From NCBI GenBank assembly GCA_964236735.1, contig CAXSFM010000021.1, positions 12,864 through 76,863 of the forward strand: a stretch of DNA of 64,000 bases, written 5' to 3'. The notes under the pieces are model-generated. The model did not search any database. It was not told the origin of the DNA and saw only the letters and a list, made by a program, of their open reading frames with translations. Positions 7,970 through 16,415 of the stretch are shown in pieces (the first letter of the stretch is position 1; the number at the start of each line of letters is the position of its first letter). The translations under genes and the position numbers were made by a program. Source of the DNA: JAIVJG01 sp964236735 (lineage in GTDB: Bacteria; Acidobacteriota; Blastocatellia; Pyrinomonadales; Pyrinomonadaceae).

Positions 7970-8130
7970 CAACGTTAAACGAAACACTTTTTCAGTGCCG
8001 ATGTTTTTTGAGGCGTTCGATCCGGGCGGGTTTGAGCGCCTCATTTATTCTCATCAATCTCACAGTCGCGAAAGAATTTCTCATCACCTCGCAAGTTCAA
8101 ACAACCCCTATCGAATAAGGAGAAAGAATC

Positions 8131-8607
8131 ATGTCAAACGAAGTGAAGTATGTTCCAGACGGTTACCACAGCGTGACTCCGTATCTGAGCGTTAAAGACG
8201 CGGCGCGTGCGATTGAGTTTTACAAAGAGGCGTTCGGGGCGACGGAGTTGTTTCGCCTGGATGAGCCGGATGGGAAGATCGGGCACGCGGAAATAATGAT
8301 TGGCGACTCGCACATTATGCTCGCCGACGAGAAACTTGAGATGAAGGCGCGCAGCCCGCAGACGCTCGGCGGCTCGCCGGTGGGACTCATGCTCTACGTC
8401 CCTGATGTGGACGCGACTGTCAACAAGGCGGTCGAGGCAGGCGCGAAACTGCTCCGTCCCGTCGCGGATCAGTTCTACGGCGACCGGACGGGCGGCATCG
8501 AAGACCCCTTCGGTCATGGCTGGTACGTTGCCACGCACATCGAGGATGTCTCATCTGAAGAAATGACGCGCCGCATCGCCGCGCTCAGTGCATCGGCGAC
8601 CGCATAG
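8131..8607 (+). CDS. VOC family protein, PhnB-like
   Basis: This 158-residue protein belongs to the PhnB-like group of VOC proteins. It has the start TPYLSVKDAARAIEFYKEAF, the HAEIMIGDSHIMLADE strand pair, and the family's C-terminal DRTGGIEDPFGHGWYVATH followed by a short helix. AAGGAGAAAG precedes the ATG. Despite the name, this group is not needed for phosphonate use, and its function is mostly unknown. A compact terminator follows at 8663-8688. The gene lies between the XRE regulator and the ImmA/IrrE-like gene but has no evident link to DNA repair. Confidence 0.88.
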   Translation: MSNEVKYVPDGYHSVTPYLSVKDAARAIEFYKEAFGATELFRLDEPDGKIGHAEIMIGDSHIMLADEKLEMKARSPQTLGGSPVGLMLYVPDVDATVNKAVEAGAKLLRPVADQFYGDRTGGIEDPFGHGWYVATHIEDVSSEEMTRRIAALSASATA

Positions 8608-8662
8608 ACGGAGACGTTGAGTGGATGCCAGCGAAACGAATGTTAGCTTTGGAATTTGAGGG

Positions 8663-8688
8663 GCGCGCAATCTTGACGGGTTGCGCGC
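8663..8688 (+). terminator. Intrinsic terminator-like hairpin
   Basis: GCGCGCAA and its complement TTGCGCGC form a perfect 8-bp stem around a 10-base loop, followed by TTCTTGTTT. It lies 55 bases after the PhnB-like gene and separates it from the convergent interrupted gene. Confidence 0.65.
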
Positions 8689-8728
8689 TTCTTGTTTGTC
8701 AGGCCGACGCTCTCTGTTGACTTGAATG

Positions 8729-9010
8729 TCAGGCCGCCGAAGTTTGTCGCAGCGGCAGGGAAATTCTGAACTGCGTCGTGTCCGCGATGATTTTGTAAGT
8801 TCGTAGATGACGGTTGGAAATAAACCAGAGTTCGTCTTGATCGTTCGACATGATGAAGTAGGCCTCGCTCGTCTCCGACGCGGAATAGACGCCGAGCACG
8901 CGATAGGCGAAGCCGCGCTAAAAGCCGTTCGCGAGCGGGAGCGGTTGCGGGGCGCGCTCGTTTTCCAGTTGGTTAATCAGCACGTAGAGTTCCGGTTCAA
9001 TGCAGATCAT
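8729..9010 (-). pseudogene. Small hypothetical gene interrupted by one in-frame amber codon
   Basis: On the minus strand the frame reads from an ATG to a TGA over 94 codons, with a single TAG at codon 31 (8918-8920). Both halves look like protein. Before the stop comes MICIEPELYVLINQLENERA; after it comes RGFAYRVLGVYSAS and then FIMSNDQDELWFISNRHL. Composition and codon use do not change at the break, so it seems to be a recent nonsense mutation, readthrough, or a sequencing error. No family is recognised. It converges on the PhnB-like gene and is divergent from the ImmA/IrrE-like gene. Confidence 0.5.
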
Positions 9011-9112
9011 TTTAATCTCAGTCTCACTTTTTGAACTCGCTTGTTGAAAATAATCTACGGCACGTTTGGCACGGAATTGTCGAGATGATGTAGCAAACTA
9101 TTGGCGAGAGGT

Positions 9113-9118
9113 TATAAT
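9113..9118 (+). promoter_or_regulatory. Perfect TATAAT -10 box placed for a leaderless transcript
   Basis: TATAAT ends eight bases before the GTG start of the ImmA/IrrE-like gene at 9126, so the expected transcription start coincides with the start codon. No convincing -35 box or Shine-Dalgarno sequence is present. This supports leaderless translation. Confidence 0.5.
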
Positions 9119-9125
9119 CTGCCGC

Positions 9126-9815
9126 GTGGACACCGAAAAGCTGCCGCCGACATTCAAGGGACGACAGTATGAGATTCGCGCGCTCGGTTTGCGCGACTTC
9201 GCGGGGTTGCGTCGCGACGACGAGCCGCTCAATCCTTTCTCGCTGGCGCAATTCGCTAAGTTGATGGTGATTGATTTCGAGCAGATCGAAGGATTGTCAG
9301 AGGAGACGCGCGAGCACTTGCTCGGACTTGGGTCAAACGCCTGGTCGGGCGGGACTTGCTCGCGGCCTCTGCCGAACGGTTGGCGTCTGGTGATACTCAA
9401 CCCGAAGCACGGCGCGGCGCGCAACAACGCGACGTTGATGGAGGAAGTCTGCCACGTCTTCCTCGGCCATAAGGCCAACCGACTCTCCATCGTCGCGCAA
9501 AACAAACAGGGTAAGACCGTCGCGCGCGATTACAACGAAGCGGACGAAGAGGCGGCGTATGCCGTCGGCGCGGCGGCGCTCGTCCCGTTCGCAGGCATCA
9601 GGCTCTTGCTCAAGCGCGGCAAGACCTCGATTGAAATGGCGCGACATTTCAACGTCAGCCGCGAACTCGTCGAGTATCGGATGAAGGTCTCGCGTCTCTG
9701 GTCGGAATATCGCACCAGACACCCGGAAGAAGACGAAGCGCGCGAGATGCGACGGCGCGCTTACAGCAACTCTGCGGGCGCGACGGGCAACAACAGTAAC
9801 GGCAATGCCAGATGA
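9126..9815 (+). CDS. ImmA/IrrE family metallo-endopeptidase-like protein with altered zinc motif
   Basis: The protein has 229 residues from the GTG at 9126; an upstream in-frame TTG would run through the likely -10 box. The central part matches ImmA/IrrE (COG2856) proteins, with the active-site helix at residues 103-120 (ATLMEEVCHVFLGHKANRL). The usual HEXXH is here EEVCH: the first zinc-binding His is Glu106, while Glu107 and His110 remain. A helix-turn-helix-like stretch follows (SIEMARHFNVSRELVEYRM, about 180-200). Classical members cleave XRE-type repressors after DNA damage or in mobile elements. Whether this variant is active is uncertain. Its end overlaps the primase gene by 11 bases, so the two are co-expressed. 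Confidence 0.8.
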   Translation: MDTEKLPPTFKGRQYEIRALGLRDFAGLRRDDEPLNPFSLAQFAKLMVIDFEQIEGLSEETREHLLGLGSNAWSGGTCSRPLPNGWRLVILNPKHGAARNNATLMEEVCHVFLGHKANRLSIVAQNKQGKTVARDYNEADEEAAYAVGAAALVPFAGIRLLLKRGKTSIEMARHFNVSRELVEYRMKVSRLWSEYRTRHPEEDEAREMRRRAYSNSAGATGNNSNGNAR

Positions 9816-11016
9816 CAAGCAGCCGGGCGACGGCAGCGACGCGCATCATTCACCTCAGAGTCGGAAAAATCCGTCGGAGGATCAGCGGCGGCGACTCTCC
9901 ATGCAGGAACGCCTGCGACGACTGCGCGACGAGATCAAGGGACGCATAGACTACCGCTCGTTTTACCTGCGCTATTGCCCGGACGCGCGTGCATCCGGTT
10001 CGCGTCTGCAAACTCACTGCCCGATTCCTTCACACGCGCACAGCGGCAAGGGAAATCCCAGCCTCTCGATTGATCTCCAACACGGACTCTTCAACTGCTT
10101 CTCGCGCGCGGAGGGCGGCGACGCCATCACGTTTTACGAATTGATGCACGGCGTCACTTTTGCCAAAGCATTGCGCGAGATGTCAGCGGAGTTGGGGCTG
10201 ACGAAGGGGTATCAGGGACGAAGGCCTTCGCTCGCACTACGCGCCGCGCCCGACGCTGAGACGGTTGATGTGGAAACGTTCGAGCCGCTCGACTCAGAGA
10301 GGATGCGCGCCGTGTGCGAGCGGTTTCTGGAAATCTGCCGCAGCGAAGATCAATCAGAAGGCGTCAACTATCTCGCGCGACGGGGAATTGGTGCGGCGGC
10401 AGTGAGACGCGCCGGTGTGACTTACTTTCCGCGACGCGCGTACAGCCGCGTGATGCGGAGAATGCTCGAAGATTTCGCGACGGAAGAGTTGCAACGAAGC
10501 GGCCTCTTCAATCGCAAGTCGCATCTGACGTTTTATAAACACCGCCTCTTGTTCCCGTTTCTCGTCGAAGGCCGCGCGCTTTATCTACAGGGACGCACGA
10601 CCGCCGCCGGCGTCGAGCCGCGCTGGCATAACATGCGCGGCGCAGTGCCCGCGCTCTATAACATTGACGCGCTCTCCCGCGCACCGAGCGATTCGGTCGT
10701 GTATCTCGTCGAAGGTTTCACGGACACGCTGACGCTCTTGACGCACAATTTCAACGCTGTCGGACTCGTCGGCGCGGGCGGCCTCAGAGAAGAATGGCTC
10801 TCCGCGCTCGCGCGCTTTCGCGTCGTCGCCGCGCTCGACCCGGATGATGCGGGGCGTCGCGCCGCCGCGCGCTACGCAGAGATGTTCGCGCGGCGCGGAT
10901 TGAAACTCTCAAGCGTCACGCTTCCCTCCGATGTCAACGACTTTTTCCGTCACCATCCTGCGGCGTCACTGGAATTTCAATTGCTGACGGAAACGGCTTT
11001 AGAAAGTGATGAGTGA
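9805..11016 (+). CDS. DnaG-like primase with degenerate CHC2 zinc finger and Toprim domain
   Basis: This 403-residue protein has the order CHC2-like zinc finger (about 70-130), linker, primase core and Toprim domain (about 295-380). In the finger, Cys72, His77 and Cys98 are visible (CPIPSH, then FNCFS), but the last cysteine of the usual CxxC is absent. The Toprim motifs are clear: Glu303 in LVEGFTD and DPDDAG at 345-350. Primases of this type make RNA primers for plasmids, phages or integrated elements; the housekeeping DnaG is larger and lies in another context. It overlaps the ImmA/IrrE-like gene by 11 bases. The last residues (ESDE) and the stop codon fall inside an iterated-word element. 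Confidence 0.8.
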   Translation: MPDDKQPGDGSDAHHSPQSRKNPSEDQRRRLSMQERLRRLRDEIKGRIDYRSFYLRYCPDARASGSRLQTHCPIPSHAHSGKGNPSLSIDLQHGLFNCFSRAEGGDAITFYELMHGVTFAKALREMSAELGLTKGYQGRRPSLALRAAPDAETVDVETFEPLDSERMRAVCERFLEICRSEDQSEGVNYLARRGIGAAAVRRAGVTYFPRRAYSRVMRRMLEDFATEELQRSGLFNRKSHLTFYKHRLLFPFLVEGRALYLQGRTTAAGVEPRWHNMRGAVPALYNIDALSRAPSDSVVYLVEGFTDTLTLLTHNFNAVGLVGAGGLREEWLSALARFRVVAALDPDDAGRRAAARYAEMFARRGLKLSSVTLPSDVNDFFRHHPAASLEFQLLTETALESDE

Positions 11017-11109
11017 TGAGTGATGAGAAAGAACCTGCTCTCTTCTCTTATCACTTATCACTCATCACTTATTACTCATCATCTATCACCGCTCTATCAT
11101 TCATCATTC
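11004..11109. repeat. Iterated-word hairpin element, GTGATGA family
   Basis: Three tandem copies of a GTGATGA-type word are followed, after about 20 bases, by an array of the complementary words (TCACTTATCACTCATCACTT and onward). The arms can pair into a long imperfect hairpin. It occupies the gap between the primase gene and the SpoIIE phosphatase gene and supplies the primase stop codon. A second element with the same words lies at 27852-27929. Confidence 0.8.
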
Positions 11110-11137
11110 CGCGTTTATCAACTATAATTATTGGCTG

Positions 11138-12448
11138 ATGACTGGACACATAAAAACAGCGCGGCGACCGACGGCGGGATTGACCGTCGTGGACAAGCTG
11201 CGCCTGCTGTTGGACATCACGAAGAAAATTAGCCGCTCGCTCAATCTCGAAGAAGTGCTCGCGCTCGTGATGGACACGCTCGACTCGCTGCTGCCTTACG
11301 ATGCGGCGGGCATCTATCTCATCAAGCGGGACGAGATCGCGACCGGCGCGAGCCAGCACGATGAAGGCGCGTTGATTAACTTTCATGCGGAGGCCGTGCG
11401 CGGCTACGACATCGAAGAGTTGATGGAGTTGAGCCTCAAGGCGGGCGAGGGTTTAATCAGCTACGTCGCCAAAACGGGCGAGGCCATCAACGTGGCGGAC
11501 GTGCGCCACGACCCGCGCTACTTCAACGCGCGCAAGCGCACGCGCTCCGAGATGGTCGCACCGATTATCTCGAACGATGAAGTGCTCGGCGTCTTCGATC
11601 TCGAAAGCGACGACTTGAACACTTACACGGAGGACGACAGGGAAGTTCTCTTGCTGCTCGCCTCGCAGGTCGCCATCATCATCGAGAAGGCAATGCTGCA
11701 CGAGCAACTCGTCGAGAAGAAGCGTCTCGAAGCGCAACTCGAAGTCGCGCGCCACGTCCAACTTTCGCTGCTGCCCGCGCGCGATCCGGTGCTGGAAGGC
11801 TTCGACATCAGCGCGTACAACTTTTCAACCGAAGAGGTGTCGGGCGATTACTACGATTTCGTCAAGGTCTATGAAGACCAGCTTGGCATTGTCATCGCGG
11901 ACGTGTCGGGCAAAGGTATCCCTGCATCTTTGCTGATGGCGTTCTTGCGCGCCTCTCTGCGCTCCGCGATTCACGTCGGATATGCGCCGCACGTCGCGAT
12001 GTCGAAGGTCAACCAACTGCTCAAGGAGTCAATCGAGTCGCACCAGTTCGTGACGGCCTTTTACGGAATGCTCGACGCGACGAACCGCACGCTGGCCTAC
12101 GTCAACGCCGGCCACAACCCGCCGCTCATTCTGGACGTGAAGGGAGAGGCGCGTTTCATCGAACGCGGCGCGCAACCGCTCGGCATGTTCCGCGAGACGC
12201 GCTACTACGAATATTATTTGCCGATTGAGCCGGGGCAGATTCTGCTGCTCTACACAGACGGCGCGACGGAAGCGGGCAGTCCATCCGGCGAAGAGTATGG
12301 ACGTGAGCGGCTCGCCGCCGCCGTCCGCGCGTGTCGCGAGCAGAACGCGCGCGAGATGATTGACTTCATCTACACAGACATCCTCGAATGGACGGGCGGG
12401 CACGGCGCGGACGATGATGTGACGTTCGTGGTGATTAAGGCACTCTGA
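11138..12448 (+). CDS. GAF domain-containing SpoIIE/RsbU-type PP2C phosphatase
   Basis: This 436-residue protein has a GAF sensor domain at about residues 40-190 and a PP2C-SpoIIE serine phosphatase domain at about 215-435. Metal-binding positions are visible in VSGDYYDF, IADVSGKG, LYTDGATEA and GADDDVTFVV. Such proteins dephosphorylate anti-sigma-factor antagonists in partner-switching control of stress sigma factors, with the GAF domain sensing a small molecule or redox signal. No antagonist or anti-sigma gene is adjacent. TATAAT at 11123-11128 is ten bases before the ATG, so the leader is at most about three bases, another near-leaderless gene. Confidence 0.9.
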   Translation: MTGHIKTARRPTAGLTVVDKLRLLLDITKKISRSLNLEEVLALVMDTLDSLLPYDAAGIYLIKRDEIATGASQHDEGALINFHAEAVRGYDIEELMELSLKAGEGLISYVAKTGEAINVADVRHDPRYFNARKRTRSEMVAPIISNDEVLGVFDLESDDLNTYTEDDREVLLLLASQVAIIIEKAMLHEQLVEKKRLEAQLEVARHVQLSLLPARDPVLEGFDISAYNFSTEEVSGDYYDFVKVYEDQLGIVIADVSGKGIPASLLMAFLRASLRSAIHVGYAPHVAMSKVNQLLKESIESHQFVTAFYGMLDATNRTLAYVNAGHNPPLILDVKGEARFIERGAQPLGMFRETRYYEYYLPIEPGQILLLYTDGATEAGSPSGEEYGRERLAAAVRACREQNAREMIDFIYTDILEWTGGHGADDDVTFVVIKAL

Positions 12449-12452
12449 AAAT

Positions 12453-12587
12453 ACAGTTGGCAGAAAGCAGTCAAAACTATCCCATAACGTCGCGCATGAT
12501 GCTGGTCGCGCGACAAAAATAAAAGGCAGTCAAGATCGCCATGACTCTTGACTGCCTTCTGCCTTCTGCTTTCTGCCAACTGCCTTC
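12453..12587. repeat. Iterated-word hairpin element, CAGTCAA/TTCTGCC family
   Basis: The left part (CAGTTGGCAGAAAGCAGTCA) and the right part (TTGACTGCC, then TTCTGCC, TTCTGC, TTTCTGCC, AACTG) are complementary with small slips. They enclose about 60 bases that contain no gene. The element fills the convergent gap between the SpoIIE phosphatase and the minus-strand hypothetical gene and may act as a bidirectional terminator. Confidence 0.7.
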
Positions 12588-12592
12588 TATGT

Positions 12593-12853
12593 TCAGTGCG
12601 CCGTCGGCGTGCAATGGACGTGGTCGCCGCCGGGCGCGATGGGCGCGCAATACTTGCCGTAGTTAAATTCCACTTCGTCGCCGCCCGGCAGCGCGACCAC
12701 GTCGAAGCCGTAGGCATCGAAATATTCCGCGAGGTCGCCAGCCGTGTGAAGAAAAATGATGGGCGTGTAGCCCGCTTCGGCGCGTATCTCCAGCAGACGT
12801 TCTACTACTTCCAGCGGAGCGAAAACTCTGACCGGGTCTCTGTAGGTTGCCAT
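12593..12853 (-). CDS. Small hypothetical protein
   Basis: The frame has 86 residues when started at the ATG that follows AAAAGGAGG by 11 bases; an earlier in-frame start would lie within that ribosome site. The sequence is a compact alpha/beta domain: VFAPLEVVERLLEIRAEAG, then TPIIFLHTAGDLAEYFDAYG and a VVALPGGDEVEF strand. The tail holds two His and a Cys (HVHCTPTAH). No family is recognised and no function is proposed. The strong ribosome site and balanced composition make it a likely real gene. Confidence 0.7.
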   Translation of the reverse strand: MATYRDPVRVFAPLEVVERLLEIRAEAGYTPIIFLHTAGDLAEYFDAYGFDVVALPGGDEVEFNYGKYCAPIAPGGDHVHCTPTAH

Positions 12854-13135
12854 CTCGAAAAGCGCCTCCTTTTCCACGTTCGCGGGAGCGAATGATGAAG
12901 AGCTTCAAACGCTTCGCTTCCCGACGATGTTGAGATGTACGAAAATGTGTGTGCAGTTGTTTGCGTTCGGTGTGTATTTTCGGTTACAACATTAAAGGGC
13001 GCTTCGCCGCTCCACTTCGGACGCGGGGCAAGGACGAAGCAACCAACGCGCGTCACTTTTCAATTTCCCACACGCAAGCGGCCACTTCCATGCCGCGTCA
13101 ACCACTCTAACACATCAACTTCGGAGTAACTTCTG

Positions 13136-14356
13136 ATGAGCACACAGCAAATTCCCGTGCCGCCTGCCGCGACGCCAATGCCCGGCGCACCGTCACCTTC
13201 ACTGAATTTTATCGGCGTCCTCCAAAAAATGCTGTCCGTCTCTGACAAGGTCAGCGATTTGATTTTTTCGCCCGGAAGACCCCCGCAAATTGAACTCAAC
13301 AGCAAATTGCAGCCCGTGCCGATGCTCGGCCTCGATAAACTTTTGCCCGCGCACACGGCCTCGATTGCCAAGTTGATTATCGGCTCGCACATCGTCGCCA
13401 CAGAGAATCTGGAAAAGTTCGGCTCCGCCGATCTCTCTTTCAGCGCGCCCGGCTTCGCGCGTTTTCGCGTTAACATTTTTATGCAACGCGGCACGCACGC
13501 CATCGTCATGCGCGTGATTCCGAACCGCCCGCCGCAGTGGAGCGACTTCAATCTCCCGCCCGTGCTCAAAGAAATCGCCGACATCAAAAACGGCATCGTG
13601 CTCGTCACAGGCCCCACGGGCAGCGGCAAGTCAACGACGCTCGCCGCCGTCATAGACCTCATCAACGAGACGAAGGCGTATCACGTCGTGACCATCGAAG
13701 ACCCGATTGAATTTCTTCACCCGCACAAACAATCAACGATTCACCAGCGCGAACTCCACTCCGACACGCCGAACTTTGCGCTCGCATTGCGCGCCGCGCT
13801 CCGGCAAGCTCCGAAGGTGATTCTCGTCGGCGAGATGCGCGACCGAGAGACCATCGAAGTCGCGCTTGAAGCGGCGGAGACAGGCCACCTCGTCCTCTCG
13901 ACGCTGCACACGATTGACGCCTCGAAAACCGTTGACCGCATCATCGGCGTCTTTCCCAAAAATGAAGAGCAGGCGATTCGCACTCGTCTCGCGCAGACGT
14001 TTCGTTTCATCGTCTCGCAACGCCTCTTGCCGCGCGCCGACGAAGGCGGACGTGTGGCGGCCATCGAGATTCTCAAGTCCACCGCTCGCACGCGCGATTA
14101 CATGGAGCGCGGCGAGTCGGACGGGCGCAGTCTGACCGACGCGATGGAGCAGGGAGACCTCGATGGAATGCAGACCTTCGACGGCGTTATCGAAAATATG
14201 ATTCGAGAGGGCGTCGTCCGCAGAGAGGAAGGACTCGCCTACTCGACGAATCCCGGCAACATGCTTTTGCGTCTGACGGACATGAGCGCCGTCGCCGCGC
14301 AGTCCAAGCCGAACGCGCGCAAGCCCGAAGGCTCGATGCTCGACATGATCGAGTGA
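13136..14356 (+). CDS. PilT/PilU-family type IV pilus retraction ATPase
   Basis: This 406-residue protein is a GspE/PilT-superfamily ATPase. After a Pro-rich N-terminus, the N-terminal subdomain (about 25-130) leads to Walker A GPTGSGKS (about 160-167), the Asp box in TIEDPIEF, Walker B in VILVGEMRD and the His box in HLVLSTLHT. It lacks the extra N-terminal domain of PilB/GspE assembly ATPases and has PilT length. Such hexamers depolymerise type IV pili for twitching motility or DNA uptake. GGAG stands ten bases before the ATG. No other pilus gene is adjacent, so PilT and PilU cannot be separated here. Confidence 0.88.
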   Translation: MSTQQIPVPPAATPMPGAPSPSLNFIGVLQKMLSVSDKVSDLIFSPGRPPQIELNSKLQPVPMLGLDKLLPAHTASIAKLIIGSHIVATENLEKFGSADLSFSAPGFARFRVNIFMQRGTHAIVMRVIPNRPPQWSDFNLPPVLKEIADIKNGIVLVTGPTGSGKSTTLAAVIDLINETKAYHVVTIEDPIEFLHPHKQSTIHQRELHSDTPNFALALRAALRQAPKVILVGEMRDRETIEVALEAAETGHLVLSTLHTIDASKTVDRIIGVFPKNEEQAIRTRLAQTFRFIVSQRLLPRADEGGRVAAIEILKSTARTRDYMERGESDGRSLTDAMEQGDLDGMQTFDGVIENMIREGVVRREEGLAYSTNPGNMLLRLTDMSAVAAQSKPNARKPEGSMLDMIE

Positions 14357-14528
14357 TGACGAAGACGCGCATCGAATGAAATTCTCATAAGTTCAGAGTT
14401 GCGCCTTCAAGCGCGATGTTTCGTCGCCAAATAAAGCATCACGGCTGAAGCCGTCACTCTCAACATTTTCGTTGGCTTTCGCGGCAACCGTCCTGCTACT
14501 GTACAGGCATCAAACGGGCGTGCCTGTG

Positions 14529-16265
14529 ATGAAGCTGACGGAAAACAAAAACATCCAACACCAATCGCACGCCGCATTGCCGGTGCGAATTTTTCTCGCC
14601 TGCGCGCTGTGTTTCGTCTTCGTGAACGGCGCGGTGGCGGCGCAGCAGGGGTCTCATGCCAGCGCGGGCGCGCTCACTCTTGCCTTGCCGGCCAGCGGTG
14701 AGGTGCAGGTGGAGAATTTACGCGGCAGCATCGAGGTCGAGGTGTGGGACGAAACTTACCTGACCGTCGCCGCCGTCAATGAAGCGAAACCCGCTCCGCA
14801 ACGCAGATCGCCGGTGCAGATTGAGAAGACGGACAACCTGCTCTCCATCCGTGTCGCGCGCGAAGTCGGGGCGACGACTCGCGTTAATCTCAGACTTCAC
14901 GTTCCGGCGCAGGCGCATCTCAAGCTGGTGACGGCGGAGGGCGAACTTGTCATCTCCGGCGTGCCGACAAAACTCTCCGCGCAAACAATCTCCGGCGACG
15001 TGCGCGTGAGTCTTCCCGTCTCGCCTGACGCGGAACTCACAGCGCAATCTCTGAACGGCACGGTCACGCTCGGCGTCGGCCTCGAAACGGCTGACTCTTC
15101 GGTGGGGCGCATCGTGCGCGGAAAATTTCGGACACGTTGGGGCGCGGGCGCTCGCAGCGTCAATATTTTTTCGGGACGAGGCCGCATCACGCTCGACGCG
15201 CTACAGACAACAGCGGCGGCAACAGCCGCAGCCGGGCACAACGACGTTGGAGAGACGACAAGCCAGACCGCGCCGCCCGCCGCGACGGGAGACGCCGCGA
15301 GCGTGCGCCCTTCTTTGATGGCGCGTCCATCAACGTACGCTACGCCGCAGCCCGCTGAGACGCCGCAGGAAGTTGACGAAGATGAAGTGGTGCGTGTTGA
15401 AAGCGATCTCGTGACGCTGAACGTGAGCGTCGTCGAGCGCGCGAGCGGGCATGGCCTAGTCGGTTTGAAGGGGGAAGATTTCAAGCTCTACGAAGACGAC
15501 GCCGAGCAGCAAATCGCGCACTTCGAGGCGTCGAGCGCGCCGTTCGATCTTCTTCTCCTGATGGATTTATCCGGCTCGACGGCGGCGAAAAAAGTGTCAG
15601 ACCTGATCCGCGCCTCCGCCCTGCGTTTCATCGCCGCCGCACGACCGCAAGACCGCATCGCCATCGTCACCTTCGCCGGCTCGACCAATCTCGTCGCGCC
15701 CCTGACCACCGACCGCCAGATTTTGCGCGACGCCATCAACGGGATGCAGCCGCCGTATGGAGACACAAAACTCTACGACGCGCTCGCCTACGCGACGAAT
15801 TATCTCGACAAGAACGATCAAAGCACGCGGCGTCGCGCCGTCATCCTGATGAGCGATGGACTGGACAGCACGCTGCCGAACGTCACCGGCGCAGGCTCGA
15901 ACATCTCTTACGACGAGCTACGCAGCCGCGTGCAGGAGTTCGACGGCGTGCTCTATTGCATCTGGACGAGCACGGAATACGAGGCGTTCAGCCCGCAGGA
16001 CATCCAGCCGGAGACGTTCGATCTCGCGCACGACCGGATGCAGGAGTTGGCGGAAGCGGGCGGCGGCGTCTTCTATGATGTCGAAAAACTGGAAGACCTG
16101 TCTGGCGCATACGAGCGCGTCATCGCAGACCTCGGCACGGTCTATAGCCTCTCGTATCGCCCGACAAATAAACAACGCGACGGCCACTGGCGTGCTATCC
16201 ACGTCCGACTTCCGCAACGCCCGAACGCCGTCGCGCGCGGCAAACGCGGCTACTTCGCGAAATAA
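14529..16265 (+). CDS. Secreted VWA protein with adhesin-like N-terminal repeats (VWFA-related acidobacterial domain)
   Basis: The protein has 578 residues from the ATG at 14529. A signal peptide (hydrophobic FLACALCFVFV, about residues 20-40) is followed by a DUF4097-like beta-repeat region (about 50-230) with lines such as GSIEVEVW and ISGDVRVSLP. After a low-complexity linker comes a VWA domain typical of Acidobacteria (about 290-575), with the metal-site motif in LLMDLSGST and a final TVYSLSYRP strand. It is probably periplasmic or surface-exposed and binds proteins. A longer in-frame start 19 codons upstream exists but has no better ribosome site. A bidirectional terminator follows. Confidence 0.85.
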   Translation: MKLTENKNIQHQSHAALPVRIFLACALCFVFVNGAVAAQQGSHASAGALTLALPASGEVQVENLRGSIEVEVWDETYLTVAAVNEAKPAPQRRSPVQIEKTDNLLSIRVAREVGATTRVNLRLHVPAQAHLKLVTAEGELVISGVPTKLSAQTISGDVRVSLPVSPDAELTAQSLNGTVTLGVGLETADSSVGRIVRGKFRTRWGAGARSVNIFSGRGRITLDALQTTAAATAAAGHNDVGETTSQTAPPAATGDAASVRPSLMARPSTYATPQPAETPQEVDEDEVVRVESDLVTLNVSVVERASGHGLVGLKGEDFKLYEDDAEQQIAHFEASSAPFDLLLLMDLSGSTAAKKVSDLIRASALRFIAAARPQDRIAIVTFAGSTNLVAPLTTDRQILRDAINGMQPPYGDTKLYDALAYATNYLDKNDQSTRRRAVILMSDGLDSTLPNVTGAGSNISYDELRSRVQEFDGVLYCIWTSTEYEAFSPQDIQPETFDLAHDRMQELAEAGGGVFYDVEKLEDLSGAYERVIADLGTVYSLSYRPTNKQRDGHWRAIHVRLPQRPNAVARGKRGYFAK

Positions 16266-16303
16266 GTTTTGCCGAGCCGGTAGTTAGACGCACGTAAAAA
16301 AAC

Positions 16304-16336
16304 ACGAGTCCTTGAGTTAATTACTCAAGGACTCGT
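16304..16336. terminator. Bidirectional intrinsic terminator
   Basis: A perfect 14-bp stem (ACGAGTCCTTGAGT and its complement) has a 5-base loop. TTTT follows on the plus strand, and a run of seven T's follows, after a short gap, on the minus strand. It lies between the convergent VWA and ankyrin genes and can serve both. Confidence 0.9.
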
Positions 16337-16415
16337 TTTCCGTTTCAGCGTCGTTTGAATCGTCAACGTCAGCGCGGCGCACAATTCATCGTAAAAATTT
16401 TCACGGCGTAAGCGT

